From: Sphingomonas phyllosphaerae
GTDB taxonomy: Bacteria; Pseudomonadota; Alphaproteobacteria; Sphingomonadales; Sphingomonadaceae
Length of the DNA: 64,000 nucleotides
Direction: 5' to 3'
Assembly (NCBI RefSeq): GCF_029623345.1
Contig: NZ_JAPYKH010000004.1
Location: forward strand, 62,001-126,000
Of this stretch, positions 57,352-64,000 are shown one piece after another. Made by a program: the position numbers and the translations under genes. Within the stretch, counting starts at the first letter, position 1, and each line of letters begins with the position of its first letter. The notes below the pieces were generated by a model. That model did no database searches, had not been told where the DNA came from, and saw nothing but the letters and a program-made list of their open reading frames with translations.

Positions 57352-58005
57352 ATGATTTATCTGTACGCCGCGGCCGCGGCGCTCTTGCTCGTGGGCGGCG
57401 CCGCCGGCGCCCAGACCGGCGGCGCCGCCGGCGCCCAGACCGTCGCCGTGCCCGCGCAGCCCGCGGCCGTCGCGCCGATCGCCGCGCCGATGACCGGTCA
57501 GGCGGTGCTGCGCACCGGCACCGAGGTGCCACTCAAGCTCACCGAGGAGCTCACCACGAAGGGCAAGAAGCTCAAGATCGGCCAGCGCATCCACCTCGAG
57601 ACCGCCGAGCCGCTGCTGGTGCAGGGCACCACCGTCGTGCCGGCGGGCACGCCCGCGGTCGGCGAGCTCACCGAGGTGCGCAACAAGGGCATGTGGGGCA
57701 AGTCGGGCCATTTCGCGGCGCGGCTGCTGTACCTCACCGTCAACGGTCGCCAGGTGCGGCTGTCGGGCGGCTTCGACGACAAGGGCACCGCCGGGGGCAT
57801 CGGGGCCACGGCGGTGTCGGCGCTGGTGTTCCTGCCGGCGGGCTTCTTCATGACCGGCACCAGCGCGCATCTCGCGATCGGCACACCGGTGAAGGGCTTC
57901 GTCGACGAGGACGTGCCGGTCGCCGCCACGCCGATCGTCGCCGCCGCGGCGGCCGCACCGGTCGCCGCCGCCGTGCCCGTCGCCGCGGTGGCGCCCGCGA
58001 AGTGA
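57352..58005 (+). CDS. Exported protein of unknown function
   Basis: 217 residues with a signal peptide (MIYLYAAAAALLLVGGAAGAQ). A beta-rich core (VLRTGTEVPLKLTEELTTKG; KIGQRIHLETAEPLLVQGTTVVPAGTPAVGELTEV; GHFAARLLYLTVNGRQVRL) recalls TrbI/conjugation-like or S-layer-style beta-barrels and is seen in sphingomonad hypothetical proteins. An Ala/Val/Pro-rich tail of about 30 residues ends it. GGGGG lies nine bases before the start. An 8-residue tandem duplication falls at the signal cleavage site. Confidence 0.75.
   Translation: MIYLYAAAAALLLVGGAAGAQTGGAAGAQTVAVPAQPAAVAPIAAPMTGQAVLRTGTEVPLKLTEELTTKGKKLKIGQRIHLETAEPLLVQGTTVVPAGTPAVGELTEVRNKGMWGKSGHFAARLLYLTVNGRQVRLSGGFDDKGTAGGIGATAVSALVFLPAGFFMTGTSAHLAIGTPVKGFVDEDVPVAATPIVAAAAAAPVAAAVPVAAVAPAK
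57394..57441 (+). repeat. Tandem 24-base duplication at the signal-peptide cleavage site
   Basis: Two perfect 24-base copies (57394-57417 and 57418-57441) encode GGAAGAQT twice. Each copy contains an AGAQ-type signal peptidase site. The repeat is itself palindrome-rich (GGCGCCGCCGGCGCC), which favours slippage. Confidence 0.85.
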
Positions 58006-58093
58006 GCCGCGCCCCGCGCCGCCCGGCCTGACCGGGTGGCGCGGGTCACCGCCGCGCTTTCCCGCGCCGTGAACGCGGCCTAAGGGTCGCGCC

Positions 58094-59065
58094 ATGGACC
58101 AGCCGACCAGCGCCACCTCGCTCGCCGCGGCGCGCGCGCACCCGGAGACGGGCGCGGCGGCGTTCGTCGCGCTGGTGGTCGCCAATAGCGCGCTCGCCTT
58201 CGGGCCGCTGTTCGTCCGGCTCGCCGACGTCGGCCCGGTCGCCGCCGCCTTCTGGCGCATGGCGCTGGCGCTGCCGCTGCTCGGCGGTGCCGCGCTGGTG
58301 GCGGCGCGGCGCACGCGCGGGGTCGCTCCGGCGACGCCCGCATCGGCGCGGCACTGGTGGCTGCTCGCCCTCGCCGGGATCGCCTTCGCGGCCGATCTCG
58401 GCACCTGGCACGCCGGAATCCTGCAGACGACGATGGCCAATGCCACCCTGCTCGGCAACTCGGCGACCTTCCTGTTCCCGCTGTGGGGCTTCCTGGTGGC
58501 GCGCACCTGGCCGACGCGGTGGCAGGGGCTGGCGCTGCTGCTCGCCGCTGCCGGCGCGGCGCTGCTGATGGGCCGCTCCTATCAGCTCGACCCGCGCCAA
58601 CTCGGCGGCGACCTGCTGTGCGTCTGCGCGGGCGTGCTCTACGCGATCTATTTCATCCTGATGTCCGACGTGCGCCGCGCGATGGCGCCGCTGCCCGCGC
58701 TGGCGCTCTCGTCGGCGGCGTCGCTGCTGCCGCTGCTGGTGATCGCGCTCGCGCTGGGCGAGCGGATCATGCCGGGGAACTGGAGCCCCTTGCTAGGCGT
58801 CGCACTGGTGAGCCAGGTGATCGGCCAGGGCTGCATGATCTACGCGCTGGGGCGCGCCTCGCCGCTGGTGATCGGGCTGGCGCTGCTGATCCAGCCGATC
58901 GTCGCCACCGCGGTGGGCTGGATCTGGTTCGGCGAGACGCTCGGCGCGCCCGATCTGGTCGGCGTGGCGATGATCGCGGCGGCGCTGGTGCTGGTGCGGC
59001 GCGAGCGCGAGAATGCTAGGCCGGCGGAGACGCCGGCGGGCAACCCGGTGACGGAGGAAGCGTGA
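58094..59065 (+). CDS. EamA/DMT-family transporter
   Basis: 323 residues, ten predicted helices in two EamA repeats (FVRLADVGPVAAAFWRMALALP; LGNSATFLFPLWGFL; second half from LGGDLLCVCAGVLYAIYFIL). AAGGG precedes the ATG. Probable exporter of a small metabolite; substrate unknown. Stop and COQ9 start overlap (TGATG). Confidence 0.88.
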   Translation: MDQPTSATSLAAARAHPETGAAAFVALVVANSALAFGPLFVRLADVGPVAAAFWRMALALPLLGGAALVAARRTRGVAPATPASARHWWLLALAGIAFAADLGTWHAGILQTTMANATLLGNSATFLFPLWGFLVARTWPTRWQGLALLLAAAGAALLMGRSYQLDPRQLGGDLLCVCAGVLYAIYFILMSDVRRAMAPLPALALSSAASLLPLLVIALALGERIMPGNWSPLLGVALVSQVIGQGCMIYALGRASPLVIGLALLIQPIVATAVGWIWFGETLGAPDLVGVAMIAAALVLVRRERENARPAETPAGNPVTEEA

Positions 59066-59742
59066 TGAGTGACGATGCCGCGGCGGTCGCGCCGCAGGAC
59101 CTGACGCTCGACGAGGTGCGCGCGCTGCTCGCCCCCGCGATCGCCGCCAACGCCGCCTTCGACGGCTGGGGCGACGCCGCGCGCGACCTCGCCGCCGAGA
59201 GCCACGACATCGACGCCGACGTGGCGCGGCTCGCCTTCGCCGATGGGCCGATGGCGATGATCGACGCCTGGTTCGACCATGTCGACGCCGCAATGGCGCG
59301 CGCGCTGCCGCCCGAGCGGCTGGGCGCGATGAAGATCCGCGAGCGGATCACCGCCTTGGTCGAGGCACGGCTGGCGGTGCTGGCGCCCGAGCGCGAGGCG
59401 CTGCGGCGCGCGCGCGCGGTGCTGGCGCTGCCGCAGAACGTCGCGCGCGCGGCGCGACTCGGCTGGCGCGGGGTCGATCGCATGTGGCGGCTCGCGGGTG
59501 ACCGCGCCACCGACTACAACCACTACACCAAGCGCGCGATGCTGTTGGCGGTCTATGCCGCGACCACCACCGTGTTCCTCGACGACACGAGCGAGGCGCA
59601 TGCCGACACCAGCGCCTTCCTGGCGCGGCGGATCGACGGCATCATGCGCTTCGAGAAGAGCAAGGCGGCGTTCCAGCAGCGCGCCACGCGCCGCCCCAGC
59701 CTGAGCCGGTTCGTCGGACGCCTGCGTTACCCCGTCGTCTGA
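59065..59742 (+). CDS. COQ9-family protein (ubiquinone biosynthesis)
   Basis: Lipid-binding helper of ubiquinone synthesis, in eukaryotes needed by COQ7. 225 residues. MKIRERITALVEARL, then the family signature WRLAGDRATDYNHYTKRAMLLAVYAAT and SEAHADTSAFLARRIDGIMRF. GGAGGAAGC precedes ATG 59065. Co-transcribed with the EamA gene by a one-base overlap. Confidence 0.9.
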   Translation: MSDDAAAVAPQDLTLDEVRALLAPAIAANAAFDGWGDAARDLAAESHDIDADVARLAFADGPMAMIDAWFDHVDAAMARALPPERLGAMKIRERITALVEARLAVLAPEREALRRARAVLALPQNVARAARLGWRGVDRMWRLAGDRATDYNHYTKRAMLLAVYAATTTVFLDDTSEAHADTSAFLARRIDGIMRFEKSKAAFQQRATRRPSLSRFVGRLRYPVV

Positions 59743-59768
59743 CCCGGCGCGGCGATCGGGCGTCACAG

Positions 59769-59801
59769 CTTATTGATAATCAGTTGCATGCGCCCTATAC
59801 C
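59769..59801 (+). promoter_or_regulatory. Promoter of feoAB with a Fur-box-like operator
   Basis: TTGATA (59773-59778) and TATACC (59796-59801) are 17 bases apart, a good sigma-70 promoter. TATTGATAATCAGTTGCA (59771-59788) covers the -35 and has the TGATAAT half-site of Fur boxes with a partial inverted partner (AGTTGCA). Iron repression of feoAB is the natural reading. Confidence 0.65.
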
Positions 59802-59807
59802 GAGTCG

Positions 59808-60113
59808 GTGACCGCGATCCGCTCCCCCCGCCACTCCGCCGCTCACCACGCGGCCGACTCGCTCACGCTCGAGACGCTGCCGCGTCGGCAGTCGGCGGTG
59901 GTCGGTACGATCGAGTGGGCGCGCCTCGCCTCGCCCGAGGCACGGCGGCTGCGCGAGCTCGGCTTCGACGAGGGTGTCGCGATCGAGGTGCTGCACCGCT
60001 CGCGACTGGGCGGCGGGCCTATCGCCTGCCGTATCGGGCGGATGACGGTGGCGCTGCGGCGCGCGGTCGCACGCGCGATCAGCGTCTCGCCCGATCCGCT
60101 GCCGGCGGAATGA
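59808..60113 (+). CDS. feoA: Ferrous iron transport protein FeoA, probably leaderless
   Basis: Small SH3-like partner of FeoB. The core reads LTLETLPRRQSAVVGTIEWA, RRLRELGFDEGVAIEVLHR and GPIACRIGRMTVALRRAVARAI. The only start codon upstream of the core that lies after the promoter is GTG 59808, seven bases past the -10 element, exactly where transcription should begin. This gives 101 residues with a 20-residue His/Ala lead. Thirteen bases separate it from feoB. Confidence 0.85.
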   Translation: MTAIRSPRHSAAHHAADSLTLETLPRRQSAVVGTIEWARLASPEARRLRELGFDEGVAIEVLHRSRLGGGPIACRIGRMTVALRRAVARAISVSPDPLPAE

Positions 60114-60126
60114 CCCGCCGCTCCTG

Positions 60127-61995
60127 ATGGAACTCCCGCCGCTGGTCGCGATGGTCGGCAATCCCAATGCCGGCAAGAGCGCGCTGTTCAACGCGCTGAC
60201 CGGGGCGCGGCAGAAGGTCGGCAACTATCCCGGCGTCACGGTGGAGCGGCATTCGGGCCGGCTTGCGCTCGATGATGGCCGCCCGGTCGAGCTGGTCGAC
60301 CTGCCCGGGGCCTACAGCCTCGATCCCGCCTCGCCCGACGAGCGCGTGACGCGCGACGTCGTCACCGGCGCGCAGGCGGGCGAGCGGCTGCCCGACGCCT
60401 TGCTGGTCGTGATCGACGCCTCCAATCTCGACAACCATCTGCGCTTCGCGATGCAGCTGATCGCGCTGGGGCTGCCCGTGGTGGTGGCGCTCAACATGGT
60501 CGACCTCGCCGAGCGCGACGGGCTGGTGCTCGATCCCGCGGTGCTCGAGCGCGAGCTCGGCGTGCCGGTGGTGCCGACCGTCGCGGTGCGGCGGCGCGGC
60601 ATCGATGTGCTACGCGGCCAGCTCACCGCGCTGGTCGGCGGCTCGACCGCGGCGGGGCTGCGCCGGCTGCGCGCCTCGGACGGCAGCGTCGCGGACGATA
60701 TCGTCACGCTCCAGCGCCGCGCGCGTGTCGTCGCGGCCGCGGCGACGGTGAGCGAGACGCCCGTTCGGCGCTGGAACCACATGCTCGATTCGGTCGCGCT
60801 CCACCCCGTCTTCGGGCCGGTGCTGCTGGTGGCGCTGCTGTTCGTCATGTTCCAGGCGGTGTTCAGCTGGTCGGAGGCGCCGATCGCCTGGATCGAGGGC
60901 GCCTTCACCGCGGCGGAGGCCTGGCTAAAGGGCGTGCTGCCCGACGGTTTCGTGCGCTCGCTGTTGAGCGACGGCGTGATCGCCGGCGTCGGCGCGGTGG
61001 TGGTGTTCCTGCCACAGATCCTGATCCTGTTCCTCTTCATCCTGGTGCTGGAGGCGAGCGGCTACATGGTCCGCGCCGCCTTCCTGATGGACCGGCTGAT
61101 GGCGCAGGTCGGGCTGTCCGGGCGCGCCTTCATCCCCTTGCTTTCCAGCTTCGCCTGCGCCGTGCCGGGGATCATGGCGACGCGCACGATCGAGGACGAG
61201 AAGGACCGGCTCACCACGATCCTGATCGCGCCGCTGATGACCTGCTCGGCGCGACTGCCGGTCTATACGATCATCATCGGCGCCTTCATCCCGGCGCGGC
61301 AGGTGCTGCCGTTCGTCGGGTTGCAGGGTTTGGTGCTGTTCGCGCTCTACCTGCTCGGCATCGTCGGCGCCTTCGTCGCCGCGCTTGTGCTGCGGCGTAC
61401 CGTGACCAAGGGCGAGTCATCGGGCTTCATGATGGAGATGCCCAAATATCAGATGCCGCGGCTGCGCGACGTCGCGCTGGGGCTGTGGAGCCGCACCGAG
61501 ATCTTCCTCAAGCGCGCCGGCACCACCATCGCGCTGACCACCGTGGTGCTGTGGGCGCTGCTCAGCTTCCCCCAGGCGCCCGCGGGGCAGAAGCAGGTCG
61601 AATATTCCATCGGCGGTCGCATCGCGAGCGGGCTGGAAGTGATCGTACGCCCGATCGGCTTCAATCACGATATCGCCCTGGCGCTGATCCCGACGATGGC
61701 GGCGCGCGAGATCGCGGTCGCGGCGATCGGCACGGCTTATGCGATCGACGATACCGAAGACGCCTCGGGCGCGAAGAGCCTCGTCGATCATCTGCGCGGG
61801 CGCTGGTCGCTGCCGACCGCGCTGGCGTTCCTGATGTGGTTCGTGTTCGCGCCACAATGCATCTCGACCATCGCGGTGACGCGGCGCGAGACCAACGGCT
61901 GGCGCTGGCCGCTGTTCATGATCGGCTATCTGTTCGCCGCGGCCTATGTGATGGCGGGGATCACTTATTGGCTGGCGGTGGCGGCGGGGCTGTGA
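60127..61995 (+). CDS. feoB: Ferrous iron transporter FeoB
   Basis: GTP-gated Fe2+ permease of the inner membrane, 622 residues. G domain: GNPNAGKS (11-18), DLPG (G3), NMVD (G4). After a helical insert come two Gate regions with LLSSFACAVPGIMATRTIED and LLSFPQAP...AAREIAVAAIG, and the nucleoside-gate residues APLMTCSARLPVY. No FeoC follows. Under the Fur-type promoter of feoA. Confidence 0.96.
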   Translation: MELPPLVAMVGNPNAGKSALFNALTGARQKVGNYPGVTVERHSGRLALDDGRPVELVDLPGAYSLDPASPDERVTRDVVTGAQAGERLPDALLVVIDASNLDNHLRFAMQLIALGLPVVVALNMVDLAERDGLVLDPAVLERELGVPVVPTVAVRRRGIDVLRGQLTALVGGSTAAGLRRLRASDGSVADDIVTLQRRARVVAAAATVSETPVRRWNHMLDSVALHPVFGPVLLVALLFVMFQAVFSWSEAPIAWIEGAFTAAEAWLKGVLPDGFVRSLLSDGVIAGVGAVVVFLPQILILFLFILVLEASGYMVRAAFLMDRLMAQVGLSGRAFIPLLSSFACAVPGIMATRTIEDEKDRLTTILIAPLMTCSARLPVYTIIIGAFIPARQVLPFVGLQGLVLFALYLLGIVGAFVAALVLRRTVTKGESSGFMMEMPKYQMPRLRDVALGLWSRTEIFLKRAGTTIALTTVVLWALLSFPQAPAGQKQVEYSIGGRIASGLEVIVRPIGFNHDIALALIPTMAAREIAVAAIGTAYAIDDTEDASGAKSLVDHLRGRWSLPTALAFLMWFVFAPQCISTIAVTRRETNGWRWPLFMIGYLFAAAYVMAGITYWLAVAAGL

Positions 61996-62047
61996 CTATC
62001 TAGGCCATCGGTCGCCGACCCGCTTCGGGTGGGGGCGCCGCGGGACG

Positions 62048-62068
62048 CCGGCGTGGGCCGGCACTCAC
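62048..62068. repeat. Fragment of the CCGGACGTGGGCCGGGACTCAC repeat (truncated copy)
   Basis: The 21 bases here match 13581-13602, inside the carboxylesterase gene, with one deleted base and one change; the shared core is CGTGGGCCGG followed by ACTCAC. It lies in the gap between feoB and ssb, among other short GC-rich stems. Confidence 0.55.
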
Positions 62069-62105
62069 CAGCAGGCGCCGGCGGTACCGGCGCGCAGAGG
62101 ATTCG

Positions 62106-62666
62106 ATGGCAGGCAGCGTCAACAAGGTCATTCTCGTCGGCAATCTCGGGCGCGACCCCGAGTCGCGCTCGTTCCAGAACGGCGGCAAGGTGGTGAACCT
62201 CCGCATCGCCACGTCCGAATCGTGGAAGGACCGCAACACCGGCGAACGCAAGGAGAAGACCGAGTGGCACTCGGTGGCGATCTTCAACGAGGGGCTCGCC
62301 AACGTCGCCGAGCGATTCCTGCGCAAGGGCAGCAAGGTCTACATCGAAGGCCAACTGCAGACGCGTAAGTGGCAGGACCAGCAGGGCAACGATAAATATT
62401 CCACCGAGGTGGTGCTGCAAGGCTTCAACTCGGTGCTGACCATGCTGGACGGCCCGCAGGGTAGCGGCGGCGGCGGCGGCGGTGGCCGCGACGATTTCGG
62501 CGGCGGTGACGACTTCGGCGGCGGCGGCGGCGGCGCACGCGGCGGGCCACGCGGCGGCGGCTCGGGCGGCGGTGCCGGCGCGGCCGGCGCGGCCGGCGGC
62601 AGCCGCGGCGGTGGCAACTTCGGGGGCGGCTTCGCGGACGATCTCGACGACGACGTGCCGTTCTAA
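62106..62666 (+). CDS. ssb: Single-stranded DNA-binding protein
   Basis: 186 residues. OB fold at 1-110 ([65 protein letters not shown]). A roughly 60-residue Gly/Ala-rich linker leads to the conserved acidic tip DDDVPF that binds partner repair and replication proteins. Typical alphaproteobacterial SSB. Confidence 0.97.
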   Translation: MAGSVNKVILVGNLGRDPESRSFQNGGKVVNLRIATSESWKDRNTGERKEKTEWHSVAIFNEGLANVAERFLRKGSKVYIEGQLQTRKWQDQQGNDKYSTEVVLQGFNSVLTMLDGPQGSGGGGGGGRDDFGGGDDFGGGGGGARGGPRGGGSGGGAGAAGAAGGSRGGGNFGGGFADDLDDDVPF

Positions 62667-62754
62667 GAAGAGATCGGCGACGAAGAACGCGCCCGCTCGA
62701 GTGCTGATACCCGTGCGACGACGAGATCGGCGGGGACGAGCCTGACCGCAGGTT

Positions 62755-62780
62755 CGTCTCGCCCGATCATCGGCGAGACG
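62755..62780. promoter_or_regulatory. Perfect 9-bp hairpin downstream of ssb
   Basis: CGTCTCGCC and GGCGAGACG flank an 8-base loop, 88 bases past the ssb stop and 284 before the next gene. No T-run follows, so it may be an operator, a Rho-dependent end signal or an RNA element. The rest of the 397-base gap (62667-63063) shows no gene. Confidence 0.4.
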
Positions 62781-63063
62781 TCGATGCAGCCAGTGGGGCG
62801 CTCGTGCTTTCCGGTCGATCTAGTCCGCGGCTGTCGGCACATGGTCGCTTGAAGGTGCAGCGACAGGCCGCCACGTCTGGGCCAGCCCACCGCGACCCCG
62901 TTGCTCCCTTGCGCAGGACTCGGCCGTGCTCGACATCAGCGCGACCCTCGTCATGCCGAGGCTTGGACGGCCGGCGCTGATCGACCCGTCTACGTCCGAT
63001 GACGTATCACGTCCGCCCCGCTTTTTCGTCATTATTGCCGGAGGTTGACGGCACGAGGACGAG

Positions 63064-64000
63064 ATGCACGGGGTTCGAGTCGGCAAAAGGGTGATCGGCG
63101 CGCAGTCACCGGTAACGGTGGGATGGGAGAACATTCCCAAGGTGGAGGGCGGCCCGCTGCGCCTCTTCTTCTTCACCTGGTTCCAGCCGACGATGCTGCT
63201 CGCGCTGATCGCCCTTTGGTATTACGCGCCCAATTCGATCGCCAAGGCCTCCACCGCCGTCGGCATCGGGATCGGCTTCAAGATCCTGCTGCTCGGGCTC
63301 GAGTGGCTCGCCCCGCGGCACGAGAGCTGGCGGCTGACGTGGAAGGAGCTGACGGTCGATCTCTTCTACGTCAGCCTCGGCTATACCGTGCTGCGCCTGA
63401 TCGAGGGCTTCATCGGCAGCGACGCGGTGATCGAGGCGGTGCAGGATTCGTTCGACTGGCACAAGCTTGCCTGGTTCATCGGCCTGCCGCTGCTGCTGCA
63501 GGCGTTCATCATCTCGTTCGTGTTCGACTTTGGCCAATATTGGATGCACCGCGGCATGCACAATTGGTACCCGCTATGGGTAACGCACGCGCCGCACCAT
63601 TATATCACCCAGCTCAACGTCAATAAGGGCGCGGTCGGCAACCCGGTCGAACTCTTCCTCATCGGGCTGGGCATCGGCGGACTGTTCGACTTCCTGCCGC
63701 GGGCGGCGCTGCTCGCCGGCAGCCTCGGCCTGGCGGTCGGCACCTACCAGCATATCAACGTGCGCTTCAACTCGCCGCGCTGGTGGCGCTTCCTCTTCAA
63801 CACCACCGAGCACCACAGCGTCCACCACTCGCGTGACTATGAGGCGAGCCGAAGCAATTACGCCAGCACCTGGGTCGTCATCGACCGCCTGTTCGGCACC
63901 TGCGTCGACGGCGAGGCCGAGCTGCTCGGCATGGAGGGCGGCCGCCCGATGTCGATCCGCGAGACCATGGTCTATCCCTTCGCGGACGGCTGGCGCACGC
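63064..64000 (+). CDS. Sterol desaturase/fatty acid hydroxylase family protein (3' end outside window)
   Basis: Membrane di-iron oxygenase family, cut off by the window end after 312 codons. ATG 63064 follows GAGGACGAG. Four or more hydrophobic segments (MLLALIALWYYA; GIGIGFKILLLGLEWLA; LAWFIGLPLLLQAFIISFVF; FLIGLGIGGLFDFL). The eight-histidine iron site is visible: YWMHRGMHNWYP, LWVTHAPHHY, and EHHSVHHSRDYEASRSNY. Acts on a lipid or isoprenoid; the substrate is unknown. Confidence 0.88.
   Translation, partial: MHGVRVGKRVIGAQSPVTVGWENIPKVEGGPLRLFFFTWFQPTMLLALIALWYYAPNSIAKASTAVGIGIGFKILLLGLEWLAPRHESWRLTWKELTVDLFYVSLGYTVLRLIEGFIGSDAVIEAVQDSFDWHKLAWFIGLPLLLQAFIISFVFDFGQYWMHRGMHNWYPLWVTHAPHHYITQLNVNKGAVGNPVELFLIGLGIGGLFDFLPRAALLAGSLGLAVGTYQHINVRFNSPRWWRFLFNTTEHHSVHHSRDYEASRSNYASTWVVIDRLFGTCVDGEAELLGMEGGRPMSIRETMVYPFADGWRT

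Noticed and set aside
62461..62640. The GGC-rich stretch in ssb as a repeat element
   Set aside because: It encodes the usual Gly-rich linker of SSB, in frame and followed by the conserved DDDVPF tip.

Overview
The window is a high-GC (roughly 68-70% by eye) alphaproteobacterial chromosome segment. Its gene content is most like a sphingomonad: large Caulobacter/Xanthomonas-type TonB-dependent receptors, a receptor-linked tryptophan-halogenase-like flavoprotein, a TorF-type porin, COQ9, a chemotaxis operon led by a STAS protein, and many short palindromic repeats between genes. I see no transposase, phage gene, rRNA or CRISPR array. The genus is an inference.

Layout. 0.2-8.7 kb is an arabinan/arabino-oligosaccharide locus on the minus strand: OprB-type porin, GH51 and GH43 arabinofuranosidases, a TonB-dependent receptor and a lipoprotein GH43 endo-arabinanase. 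Two promoters in it share one motif. 9.3-11.2 kb carries an EF-hand protein, tgt and a small membrane protein. 11.3-22.0 kb is a second, tightly coupled minus-strand operon: TonB receptor, flavin-dependent halogenase, LamG+GH2 glycosidase, carboxylesterase and SGNH hydrolase, with an AT-rich palindrome upstream. 22.2-25.0 kb has a soluble MCP-like sensor, a glutamine amidotransferase, a cupin and a single-cysteine glutaredoxin.

25.0-38.3 kb is one long minus-strand chemotaxis operon: STAS, cheY, cheA, cheW, MCP, cheW, MCP, MCP, cheR, cheB and a coiled-coil protein. Two adjacent members look broken: one MCP has a single in-frame amber codon and one cheW has a one-base frameshift. 38.7-47.2 kb holds a Trm112-like protein, a Lon-N-domain protein, a YbbN-like thioredoxin, a TorF porin, a SulP transporter, a two-component pair, tRNA-Gly(GCC), a cupin and an HPP protein. 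47.3-52.2 kb has a DUF72 protein and the riboflavin genes ribH-ribB(A)-ribE-ribD, in which the GTP cyclohydrolase II half of RibBA lacks its zinc cysteines. 52.2-64.0 kb has gltX, prs, an MFS sugar porter, an acetylpolyamine-amidohydrolase-like deacetylase, an EamA permease, coq9, a Fur-type promoter with feoAB, ssb and a 3'-truncated sterol-desaturase-family gene.

The observations most worth following up are: (i) the paired lesions in the chemotaxis operon; (ii) palindromic repeat DNA lying in frame inside two enzymes, a carboxylesterase and RibD; (iii) the halogenase-centred glycan operon; (iv) the shared promoter motif of the arabinan locus; and (v) a feoA start codon that coincides with the predicted transcription start.
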